This document shows positions 19,161 through 26,917 of a stretch of DNA of 64,000 nt, in pieces; position 1 is the stretch's first letter, and each line of letters begins with the position of its first letter. The position numbers were made by a program, and so were the translations under genes. The stretch comes from CBDCFV01 sp965216425. Its GTDB lineage: Bacteria > Chloroflexota > Dehalococcoidia > Lucifugimonadales > UBA3495. The notes beneath the pieces are model-generated. The model had not been told where the DNA came from. It did no database searches and worked only from the letters and a program-made list of their open reading frames with translations. The stretch is from contig CBDCFV010000007.1 in assembly GCA_965216425.1 (NCBI GenBank), positions 992,001 through 1,056,000 of the forward strand, read 5' to 3'.

Positions 19161-21275
19161 ATGATCCTTGGACTTACGGAAAGACATGGCGTGAGGCTTT
19201 GGGGGCTATTGGCACTAGCGACGGTGCTTTTACTGTCAGTCGCCTGCGATTCCCAGATCCCGCCGCCTGCTCCAACGATTACGCCAGATATCGGCGCAAC
19301 TGTTCAGTCCGCCGTTGCTGCTGCGATGCCGACAGCAACCCCTACATCCACACCCGATATTGAAGCAACGGTCGCCGCCCGCCTAGCCACCTTAGTCGCT
19401 ATGCCAACGCCAACCGATACGATCCTTCCTACGATCACCCAGATGCCTAAGACGACTCCCACCCCTACTCTGGACATTGACGCAACAGTCGCCGCCCACC
19501 TAGAAGCCACCTTAGTCGCCATTCCAAAGGCAATGGATACACCCATTCCTACGGCTACTCCTGTGCCGACTCTCGTTCCTATGCTGACACCCACACCTAC
19601 TCCAATGCCGCACCCCACGCCAACGCCTACGGTTAGGCCACTGCCAACTAAAGATCGGGTACATTCGCTGAGCACAATGGTCAAGAGGACCCGGCCCGCA
19701 GTAGTCCGCATCGAAGCTGGTTCTAAGGTAGGATCCGGGGTCATTTTCGAGACGCATGGCCAGACAGGGTATGTCATAACCAACGAGCACTTGGTGACAG
19801 GCTCGGTAAATGCCAGAGTCATCGTAAATGACTCGGCTACGTACGACGGGACTGTATTAGGGACAGACAGTGTACGTGACCTGGCCATGGTCAGGATTTG
19901 CTGCGGCAGTTTCCACAGCCTACCATTTGGCAACACCGATGCCCTTCAGCCCGGCGACGAGGTTATAGTTATCGGATACGCCTTGGGGCTGCCGGGCCAA
20001 GCCACTATCACGCGGGGTGTTGTATCGGCGGTGCGCTACGCTTCAGCCCTCTTAAGCAACGTGATCCAGACTGACGCCGCCATCAATCCCGGCAACAGTG
20101 GGGGACCGATGCTCTCCGTATCGGGAAAACTCCTGGGCATTAACACATTTAGATTGAGTCGTACGCGGACCGGACGACCCGCAGAAGGATTGGGGTTCGC
20201 CATATCCGAGCAGACAATCCGACAGCGAATCCCGATGCTCAAAGTCGAAATGCCTAGCCCCACGCTCATTCCGACGTCGATGCCCGCTCCTACAGTAGAT
20301 CAATTACATCCTGCCATGCCCGGGAGAGGAACAAAGGTGCAGCCAGCACGGGCCAATTGGAACACCGGCTACTTCCAAGAGGCGCTGTACAGCTTGGCCT
20401 TGGAACAATTGGGGTACGACGTCCAAGAACATCAGGAACGGGATAACGTCTCTTTCTACCTATTAGTAGCCAATGGAGACGTAGATTTCTGGGCTAACGG
20501 ATGGTTCCCGCTACATAACCAGTTCTGGGAGACATTTTCTCTAGGGGCCGAGATCGCGGGCACCGTCATCAAGAGTGGCGGCTTACAGGGTTACCTTGTG
20601 GACAAGGCATCGGCCGATAAGTTCCGGATCAAGACGTTGGCGGACTTCGCCAGGCCTGAAGTCAAGAAAGCTTTTGACCACAACGGAGATGGGAGAGCAG
20701 ACCTCTATGGCTGCTCCAACGGCTGGGGGTGTAACATAGTCATTGACCACCACATTAAGACTTTCGGCCTGTCATACCATATCAATCACAATACAGCTGC
20801 GTACAACACCATGTTCGCCGAAGTAAAGCAGCGTCATAGAAATGGTGAGTCCGTCCTATATTACACGTGGGGTCCCAACAGTACTCTAACGAAGGGTTTT
20901 GGACTGGTTCCCGGTGTTGACGTCGTATGGATGGAGGTCCCCGGTTTCTCCCATCCGGCGATTACTGACCAATCCATGGTGATGATTTCCGGGGTTGACG
21001 GGTGCGTGGGTGATAACGACCCTTGCTTCATGGGTTTCGCGGCCAACAACATCAACGTCGTCGCCAACAGCGAGTTCCTGAAGGAGAACCCTGCGGCAAA
21101 GCGGCTTTTTGAGGTAATGAACCTCTCCTTGGGAGACGTGCTGGCCCAGAACAATCGTATGGCAGCGGGCGAGAACTCACAGGCGGACATCGACAAACAT
21201 GCCAGGGAATGGGCAGCGGTTAACGCGGATGTGTGGAATAGCTGGCTGAACCAAGCCAGAAGAGCCGCCAAGTAA
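19161..21275 (+). CDS. Lipoprotein fusing a trypsin-like (S1C) protease to a glycine-betaine-binding domain
   Basis: About 704 residues. A signal peptide ends in the lipobox-like LLSVACDS, so anchoring outside the membrane is expected. Next come about 130 residues of Thr/Pro-rich linker with repeated TPDIEATVAARL-type units. The protease domain (about 170-355) has the triad in ITNEHLVTG (His), RDLAMV (Asp) and NPGNSGGP (Ser). The C-terminal part (about 395-704) matches OpuAC/ProX substrate-binding proteins: ARANWNTGYFQEALYSLALE, VDFWANGWFP and NINVVANSEFLKENPAA. No ABC permease or ATPase gene is nearby. Start at ATG 19161; upstream in-frame sequence belongs to the IS end. Confidence 0.87.
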   Translation: MILGLTERHGVRLWGLLALATVLLLSVACDSQIPPPAPTITPDIGATVQSAVAAAMPTATPTSTPDIEATVAARLATLVAMPTPTDTILPTITQMPKTTPTPTLDIDATVAAHLEATLVAIPKAMDTPIPTATPVPTLVPMLTPTPTPMPHPTPTPTVRPLPTKDRVHSLSTMVKRTRPAVVRIEAGSKVGSGVIFETHGQTGYVITNEHLVTGSVNARVIVNDSATYDGTVLGTDSVRDLAMVRICCGSFHSLPFGNTDALQPGDEVIVIGYALGLPGQATITRGVVSAVRYASALLSNVIQTDAAINPGNSGGPMLSVSGKLLGINTFRLSRTRTGRPAEGLGFAISEQTIRQRIPMLKVEMPSPTLIPTSMPAPTVDQLHPAMPGRGTKVQPARANWNTGYFQEALYSLALEQLGYDVQEHQERDNVSFYLLVANGDVDFWANGWFPLHNQFWETFSLGAEIAGTVIKSGGLQGYLVDKASADKFRIKTLADFARPEVKKAFDHNGDGRADLYGCSNGWGCNIVIDHHIKTFGLSYHINHNTAAYNTMFAEVKQRHRNGESVLYYTWGPNSTLTKGFGLVPGVDVVWMEVPGFSHPAITDQSMVMISGVDGCVGDNDPCFMGFAANNINVVANSEFLKENPAAKRLFEVMNLSLGDVLAQNNRMAAGENSQADIDKHAREWAAVNADVWNSWLNQARRAAK

Positions 21276-21293
21276 AAGGTTATTACCGTCTAG

Positions 21294-21449
21294 TACTACA
21301 TCCGCAGATAATAGGCCGAAAGGCCAGGCTAGCTTGAGAATGCCAGTGTTCCAGATACTGCTCGACGGTTCCGTCTTTCGCGGGACAAGGCCGAATCAAA
21401 GTGCGGTCCTCAGTGAAAATACCGAGTCAGTAAAGGTGCGGCTGTAGTA
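21294..21449. mobile_element. MITE with IS701-type ends and CTAG duplication
   Basis: A 156-bp non-coding element with ends TACTACATCCGCAG...GTGCGGCTGTAGTA, flanked by CTAG at 21290-21293 and 21450-21453. The end sequence equals the right end of the decayed IS701 at 19041-19053, so that family's transposase probably mobilised it. It lies only 18 bases past the stop of the protease fusion gene. Confidence 0.85.
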
Positions 21450-21515
21450 CTAGTCCCACGCTCACCGTCGTCATATCACTCCAGGCGGCCCGTCATCCAC
21501 ACACCGGTTCCCGCC

Positions 21516-21920
21516 TTAATGAATATCCAGTTGCAGCCACGCGATGCCGTCCACGGCCTCGAAATGCCGGTCCGCAGACACGAGGTCGGCTCCCGTTTCC
21601 ATGGCGTGGGCCGCAATCCACACATCGTTGGCCGGGATGGGATTGCCCTTGGCCCTGAGAGCCGCCGCTATCCTGGAGTAGCGGTCAGCGGTGATGGGGC
21701 CAACAGGCACGAAGGAAGCGTGGGGGTTGTCCAGGAAGGACCGCAGGTCAGCGGCGTTTCTGTCAAAGCGCGAGCCGTTCCTGAATCCGTATAGCAACTC
21801 GCCGATGACCACGGCCGACATCAGGATATCGGTGGCTCCACGCACCACCACTGCGGTCTGGTCGTCGCCCCGCATCAGCCGCGAGTAGGCATTGGAGTCC
21901 AGCAGGACCCTAATGGCCAA
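21516..21920 (-). CDS. vapC: PIN-domain toxin (VapC family)
   Basis: A 134-residue PIN ribonuclease. Acidic positions are visible in VLLDSNAYSRLMRG (first Asp), VVIGELLYGFRNGS (Glu), PANDVWIAAHAMETG (Asp) and LVSADRHFEAVDG (Asp). VapC toxins cut RNA and are blocked by the cognate VapB. The start lies inside the end of the upstream antitoxin frame (46-bp overlap), which implies translational coupling. The Leu/Trp-rich C-terminus is normal for the family. Confidence 0.9.
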   Translation of the reverse strand: MAIRVLLDSNAYSRLMRGDDQTAVVVRGATDILMSAVVIGELLYGFRNGSRFDRNAADLRSFLDNPHASFVPVGPITADRYSRIAAALRAKGNPIPANDVWIAAHAMETGADLVSADRHFEAVDGIAWLQLDIH

Positions 21921-22174
21921 GCCACCCCGTCAATGACCTCAAATTCCTCAAGGGCTGCATCCAGTTCGTCGGCCTCGTCATCGTTCCAACTGCCAATCAG
22001 ATGGTCCAGCGACGAACCAACAGTGTCCGGCCCCTGACCCGGATCAGTCAACCCGGCTCCCTTGCGCAGCAGTTTCAGGGCGGCCTGGTTCAGAGATATA
22101 CCGTCCCGTTTCGCCAAACGGCGGATGCGGTCAGCCAGTTCGTCGTCGAAACCCCGGACCGTCAGTTGATTCAC
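21875..22174 (-). CDS. vapB: Ribbon-helix-helix antitoxin (VapB/FitA-like)
   Basis: About 99 residues. The N-terminal VNQLTVRGFDDELADRIRRL followed by ISLNQAALKLL is an Arc/MetJ-type DNA-binding module. An acidic tail (WNDDEADELDAALEEFEVID) suits toxin wrapping. GTG at 22174 has GGGGTAGG just upstream; longer starts add unrelated residues. The 3' end overlaps vapC. It probably autoregulates the pair. Confidence 0.85.
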   Translation of the reverse strand: MNQLTVRGFDDELADRIRRLAKRDGISLNQAALKLLRKGAGLTDPGQGPDTVGSSLDHLIGSWNDDEADELDAALEEFEVIDGVAWPLGSCWTPMPTRG

Positions 22175-22486
22175 GTTGCCTACCCCCGGTGATGCAGTAT
22201 ATGAATCATTATGAGGTACCATGCTGGACAACCGCCAGCATCGCGTCAAGGCCCGAGTCGCCGGTTAACCAGTGGCTACAAGAATGGCGTGGTGGGCTAT
22301 ACGCCCGCCCTCGGGGACCACCGGGTAATGGATGTCAGCCGGCTCCGTAAATTTCTCTCTGACCACACCGCCACCTCACAACCAAGATTGACTGAGTATT
22401 AAACCAAAGCCAAGGTGGGCCGCTGAACACCCTGCGCGCATGCCCGAAAAACCCCTTCCTTGAGCTGTCGTTGTAATATTAGGGAA
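22175..22486. other. Intergenic region between divergent genes
   Basis: It carries the upstream region of vapBC on the minus strand and of the small Cys-containing gene on the plus strand. No repeat, terminator or RNA gene is recognised in it. Confidence 0.4.
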
Positions 22487-22804
22487 ATGCCTAGAAAAGT
22501 CCCGGTCAAATGCACCATTGCCGGCTGCCACCGCCGGATCAAGATGACCCTCGCCGAACGCGAAGAGCTGAGGCGGGTGGGACGCGAGAACAACGCCACA
22601 GCGGGCATCGTCTGCCCCGCTGACGTGAAGGCCGTCTTCAATTTCGAATTCGACGATATTGACATCGATGTCCCGCTGGAGGAATTCCTGGTCGAGGCGT
22701 CCAAGGAAACTCCCCGTTGGCGCGTAATTTTGACCCCGCTGCCCGGGGCGGCGGACGAGCCGGACAGCCAGTCCACGCCAAGTCGGGGAGACAGGGTTAT
22801 CTAA
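22487..22804 (+). CDS. Small hypothetical protein, Cys-containing N-terminus
   Basis: A 105-residue protein starting MPRKVPVKCTIAGCHRRI. Third codon positions are strongly G/C, which supports this strand rather than the long opposing frame. Cysteines in CTIAGC and IVCP could bind a metal. The centre is acidic (FEFDDIDIDVPLEEFL). No family is recognised. ATG at 22487 follows AGGGAA very closely; an upstream start at 22460 is possible. Confidence 0.5.
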   Translation: MPRKVPVKCTIAGCHRRIKMTLAEREELRRVGRENNATAGIVCPADVKAVFNFEFDDIDIDVPLEEFLVEASKETPRWRVILTPLPGAADEPDSQSTPSRGDRVI

Positions 22805-23112
22805 TTCAGCCGCGCTGACTGGCAACTCCCATGGGAGTCCTGGCGTGTTCCTGACGGGAGCGAAGGATGGCCAGCTTCTCTGTCCTACTGCGGGGGCCGT
22901 GTTCATGCTGCTCAGATTGGCGATAGCCGCCGCCGCAATGCACGCCAAAAACGTGTACGCATCCGCGCCGGTCGTGGATGGTTGCCGTCGGCTCTTCCCA
23001 GCTAGGTCCTTACCGGTCAGCCATTCCCCGGACGGGCAGCCCGTCGCTGTGAGCACTTCGCTGACGGAATGTGCGGCCGGCCGCGCCGGCCATCCGCACA
23101 GGACGGCGGTTT
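22805..23112. other. Region downstream of the helicase gene, no clear gene
   Basis: On the minus strand a frame opens with ATG at 23116, overlapping the helicase stop (ATGA), and runs to 22376. Its composition is unlike a known protein and its distal half opposes a better-supported gene, so I do not call it. Nothing else is recognised. Confidence 0.35.
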
Positions 23113-25755
23113 TCATGCGGCCAGGTCCACCGGGTTCCATCCGTCGCCTTGGTAACGCCAGACGTGGCGCGGCTCCCGGCCCAGGATCAGGATGTCGCCC
23201 GTCCAGCCGGCGCCCAGCACCCGCTGGGCAACGTCCATGGGAAACTCGATCACGGGCTTGACCTCGGCGTAGGCTTCGACGCCGTTGAGCACGAGCCGGA
23301 AGTCGGGAGTCCAGCTGATGAGCCGGACCGGCTCGTACTGCCATGCAATCCCGCGCTGGTCGAAGTACGCCGCCCACCTGGCCTCCAGCTGGCTGCGGAA
23401 TGTAGTACCGGCGTACTCGGTGATGGCTGGGGTGTGCTCGGGGCCCAGGGTATGGGGTGCCATGCTGGCGGCCCACCGGTGCAGCGCTGCGGCGGTATCC
23501 TCCCGGAGCAGCCGTTCCTGCTCCGAACGCTGGCCCGGCTGCCGGACGATCTCCAGCAGCGCCTGAGTGTAGCGTCCCAGGTTGTCGGCCACCGCCTTCG
23601 AGAGACCCAGCCCGCCGCCCACCTTGTCCCAGATGACGATGGCGCGGCTCACCTCGCTGCTGCGCCCGTCCCGCACCACTTGCACGTTCTGATGCGTGGT
23701 CCGTATGTCGGCAGGGTGTATCGATTCACGACCGCACATCACCGTCCGGAGGGCCCGGGCCACGTCCCGACGCGTGTTGGCGTCGTCGAACCAGTCCTCC
23801 CAGACGATGATCAGGGTGGCCGTGGTGCGCAGGCTGGTCATCACCTCGGGGATGCCCTCCACGCCGTAGTGAACCTCCCGCCATTCCCCGTCGCCCGGTT
23901 CCCGCATTGCGCAGCCGACGATCCGCTCCCAGGCCACCGCCTGCGCATGGGTGCAGTATTCCAGGTGGCCCAGCGCGGATGTGCGGGGCTGCTGCAGTGT
24001 GAGGGTGGCGCCGCTGCGGGTGACGGGCCGGGTCTCCCGCGGCGGAGTGTGGCGCGCCGTGATCACCGTCTCGCCGCGGGTCTCCCGCCAGCCCAGGATG
24101 GAATAGGACTGCTTGGCGTGGAAGTAGGTGGCCAGGGGGTAGGCGTCCCGGGCCGCCTCCCGGCGGGTAACCTCGCTGGTCAGGAGCTCCGTTTCCCCCT
24201 CCGGTATAATCTGCACGATGCGCGCCCGCCCGTCGGCGGCGTCCCGGATGTCGTTGCGGTGGGGTTGCTGGGGATCTCCGGTCTGGAACTCCGGTGCGTA
24301 GTGGTCGCCCCGGGCGATCTCCCGGAGTGTCTGGGGCAGCTGCTCCGGCCAAGCATCCGTGGGCGACGGTATGTCGCGCTCCGTGCCATTGAGGTCCGTC
24401 TCCTTGGCCAGGCAGCGGCCGTGGGTGTTCCTGATGTTGGGATTGGAGGGATAGAGCCTGGCCGGCTCCACCGGCTGTCGCCAGTAGGTCTCCAGGCTGT
24501 CCTCGTGGAACTGGAAGGCGTGGCGCGGTGCTACGATGATGAACCGTCCGGGGCTGTTGCGTCCCACCCGTCCGGCCCGCTGCCTGAGGCGTCCCACCGA
24601 GTGGGGCAACCCCAGGTTGAATCCCACCTGCAGGTCGGGGATGTCGATGCCCAGCTCCATGGCGCTGGTGCTGGCGATGCCCCGGATCTCACCGGCCCGC
24701 AGCGCCTCCTCGATGCGCTCCCGGCGCATGAGCCCCGAACGGTAGGCCATGGCGTCCCGGGACTCCACTATGATGGCGTCCTCGGTGATGCTGCGGGCGG
24801 CCTCGATGCCCGCCGCGGCGCGTTCCGCCAGCTGCCGGTCGTCCACGAAGGCGATGTACGACCGGTCCGGATCGTCGCTGATCACCTCGCGCACCGCGTC
24901 CTGCAGGTCCCGCCAGCCCTCGTCGTGGGGGGCACGGCCGACGGCGTGCTGCACAGTCAACTCCGCCCGGGGACTGCCGTTGTACCGGTCGTCCACCACC
25001 TGGAAGGGCAGGCCGGTGAGGGTCTCGAGGTGCTGGGCCGGGTTGTGGATGGTCGCGCTGGCGGCGATGACCCGCAGGGGCTCGAACCGTGACATCAGCT
25101 CCCGGCGTTTCTGCTGCAGCCGCTGCACCAAGTAGAGGCAGTGGGTGCCCAGCGCGCCGTCGTAGGTGTGGGCCTCGTCCAGGATGAGGAATGCCAGGTT
25201 GGACAGGAAGCGGCGCACGTTGTACTGGGTGTTCTGCACCTCCCTGAGGTCGTGGCGCAGCGGCCGTTTGCCGTAGAGGGGATCCGAGTAGGCCATGAGC
25301 CACTGCTGGATCACGTCAGGGGTCATCAGGGCCAACCGGGTGCGCTGCAGGACCTGCCGCCGCTCGGTCAGGTCGCGTAGGTCGCCGTCAATCCGGTTGA
25401 TGGCGGCGGGGTCCAGAGCGGCGGCCTCTGCCATGTTCCGCCATCGGATGACCTGGTCCCGGGCCAGGGCCTTGATGGGGTAGATGGCGATGGCCGTGGC
25501 ATTCGGGTGGGTGGCCAGGTGGTGCAAGGTGGGGGCCTGGAAGACCAGGGACTTGCCGCTGGCGGTGCCGGTGCTGATCACCAGGTTGTGGCCGTATCCC
25601 AGCAGTTCCAGCCCCGTGGCCTGGTGCAGGAAGAGCTGCCCACCGCCCGTCTGGGCTTTCACCGCGGGCCAGAGCGGGCTGTCGGCCAGCCAGGCGGGCA
25701 CCTCGCCGTGGCGGGCCTCCTGGCCGGGGATTGTGATCTCGTCGTGAATGTTCAT
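23113..25755 (-). CDS. MrfA/YprA-like DEAH helicase with C-terminal PD-(D/E)XK-like nuclease domain
   Basis: 880 residues. An SF2 core carries GTASGKS (Walker A, about 65), LDEAHTYDG (motif II, about 193), SATIHNP (motif III) and RQRAGRVGR (motif VI, about 390). The DUF1998-type segment VIWDKVGGGLGLS (about 705) is typical of MrfA/Hrq1 helicases, but the usual zinc cysteines are not seen. The last 100 residues read FRSQLEARWAAYFDQRG, WTPDFRLVL and AYAEVKPV, the D...ExK order of a PD-(D/E)XK nuclease fold. A DNA-processing or anti-phage role is plausible. It is the first gene of a minus-strand block, with vapC-type genes upstream. Confidence 0.85.
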   Translation of the reverse strand: MNIHDEITIPGQEARHGEVPAWLADSPLWPAVKAQTGGGQLFLHQATGLELLGYGHNLVISTGTASGKSLVFQAPTLHHLATHPNATAIAIYPIKALARDQVIRWRNMAEAAALDPAAINRIDGDLRDLTERRQVLQRTRLALMTPDVIQQWLMAYSDPLYGKRPLRHDLREVQNTQYNVRRFLSNLAFLILDEAHTYDGALGTHCLYLVQRLQQKRRELMSRFEPLRVIAASATIHNPAQHLETLTGLPFQVVDDRYNGSPRAELTVQHAVGRAPHDEGWRDLQDAVREVISDDPDRSYIAFVDDRQLAERAAAGIEAARSITEDAIIVESRDAMAYRSGLMRRERIEEALRAGEIRGIASTSAMELGIDIPDLQVGFNLGLPHSVGRLRQRAGRVGRNSPGRFIIVAPRHAFQFHEDSLETYWRQPVEPARLYPSNPNIRNTHGRCLAKETDLNGTERDIPSPTDAWPEQLPQTLREIARGDHYAPEFQTGDPQQPHRNDIRDAADGRARIVQIIPEGETELLTSEVTRREAARDAYPLATYFHAKQSYSILGWRETRGETVITARHTPPRETRPVTRSGATLTLQQPRTSALGHLEYCTHAQAVAWERIVGCAMREPGDGEWREVHYGVEGIPEVMTSLRTTATLIIVWEDWFDDANTRRDVARALRTVMCGRESIHPADIRTTHQNVQVVRDGRSSEVSRAIVIWDKVGGGLGLSKAVADNLGRYTQALLEIVRQPGQRSEQERLLREDTAAALHRWAASMAPHTLGPEHTPAITEYAGTTFRSQLEARWAAYFDQRGIAWQYEPVRLISWTPDFRLVLNGVEAYAEVKPVIEFPMDVAQRVLGAGWTGDILILGREPRHVWRYQGDGWNPVDLAA

Positions 25756-25798
25756 GCTGTCGCGGCAATGCTCAGGGCAACGGCGGGCGGGGCGGCAG

Positions 25799-26206
25799 CT
25801 ACCAGACGGTGGCCACCCGGTCCGACGCCGCCAGCACCTCGTCCCGGGTCACCACCGGTGCGCCCAGCGCGTCCGCCTCCGCGGCGATCAGCCGGTCGTG
25901 CATCTCCGGAACCTCGGGAAACCGGTCCAGCCTCTCCAGCTGTGCCCGGCCCAACTCGGACAGTTCTATCCCGCTCACCGAGTCCAGCGCCTCCAGCAAT
26001 GCGGACGGTTCCAAGGGACTGCCCAGCTTGGCCGACAGGTAGTAGAACTCAGCCACCACGATGGCGGGAACAACCACCGTGGCGTTGCCGGTCTCCGCCA
26101 GCTGGAAGACGGCGCTGGCGGCGATGCTGAGGCGCTCCGGGGACTGGAAATACCACCAGAGGGCATGGGTGTCGGCAACGAACCGGTTCCGGCTAACCAC
26201 CTTCAT
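25799..26206 (-). CDS. vapC: PIN-domain toxin (VapC family), second locus
   Basis: A 135-residue PIN protein. FVADTHALWWYFQSPERLS is typical of the PIN clade paired with Phd-type antitoxins. VVAEFYYLSAKL and MHDRLIAAEADALGAPVVTR complete the acidic site. ATG at 26206 is preceded by TCCGGAG and overlaps the end of the antitoxin frame by 14 bases. The partner antitoxin is frameshifted (see 26193-26475), so toxin control may be compromised or depend on slippage. Confidence 0.88.
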   Translation of the reverse strand: MKVVSRNRFVADTHALWWYFQSPERLSIAASAVFQLAETGNATVVVPAIVVAEFYYLSAKLGSPLEPSALLEALDSVSGIELSELGRAQLERLDRFPEVPEMHDRLIAAEADALGAPVVTRDEVLAASDRVATVW

Positions 26207-26475
26207 CTCCGGACATTCCGTCGGGCAACCGCCCCCCGTTTTCCCAGATGCCCTTGATGTCCAGGAAGTCCTGGTAGCCGGCATCGGGCAGTTGCGAGAG
26301 GGCGCCCCTCAGCGTGGCCAAGGAGGGTCTGCCGCCGACGCCGGCATCCACCGCGGTGAGCCGTCCGCACGGGCGTCCCCGGCGCGTGATGATCACCTCA
26401 TCGCCGCGGTCCAGGCCCCCCCCGGAGTATCTCGCTGAGGTGGGCCTTCGCTTCCCTGATGCTGTATGTGGTCAT
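26193..26475 (-). pseudogene. Phd/YefM-type antitoxin, frameshifted at an 8-nt G run
   Basis: The N-terminus MTTYSIREAKAHLSEILRGG is a classic Phd/YefM start. The eight-base G run on the coding strand (complement of 26416-26423) then throws the frame into WTAAMR-stop. With seven G it would continue DRGDEVIITRRGRPCGRL to GRLPDGMSGDEGG, ending at 26193. Either a true mutation, a slippage-controlled antitoxin, or a homopolymer sequencing error. Confidence 0.82.
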
Positions 26476-26651
26476 GTCGTCCATCACGTGAGGGTCATGT
26501 TGATTTGTCTTTGTGACCACATTCTACCACGGCATGGGCAACGGCCCACCGGTTTATCGGGACCACCGGTCTGGTGCCTCTCCCATCAGGCCAATGCCCG
26601 GTGGCGTCGGTCATTCTCTCTGGACGGGTCAGGATGAGCTCCTGCGCGGTT

Positions 26652-26912
26652 TCAGTTGTCATGGTCGTCCAGGGTCCAGGCCTCCACCAGCTCGAACAGC
26701 GCCGGCGAACTCCTGGCCATCAGGGTCATCACCTTCTTCAGGCAGGCCCGCTTGACCAGGCAGGGCTGGCAGGCGCAGTCCCCGGCGTGGGGCGGGCCGT
26801 CGAGGCTGGCGATCACCTCGAAGTACGCCTTGTCCTTGCCGGCAGCATAGCCCTCGGCGTAGCAGGCACAGGGTTCGGGGCTGTCGCAGAGGGGCCGGGG
26901 GCTGTCGGTCAT
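26652..26912 (-). CDS. Small Cys-rich hypothetical protein
   Basis: 86 residues with cysteines in CDSPEPCACY and GDCACQPCLVKRAC, probably a metal-binding or structural cluster. Middle segment YAAGKDKAYFEVIASLDG is helical. No family is recognised. The IS21 copy 2 end lies six bases upstream of its ATG, so its native promoter has probably been displaced. Confidence 0.6.
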   Translation of the reverse strand: MTDSPRPLCDSPEPCACYAEGYAAGKDKAYFEVIASLDGPPHAGDCACQPCLVKRACLKKVMTLMARSSPALFELVEAWTLDDHDN

Positions 26913-26917
26913 AGCGG

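Noticed and set aside
22376..23116. Minus-strand gene coupled to the helicase stop codon
   Set aside because: The ATGA overlap is attractive, but the translation resembles no protein. Its distal part opposes the better-supported gene at 22487-22804, whose codon positions show coding bias.
23071..25092. Long plus-strand frame opposite the helicase (673 codons)
   Set aside because: It is a shadow of the GC-rich minus-strand helicase. The translation has no recognisable domain and is Gly/Arg/Pro-biased.
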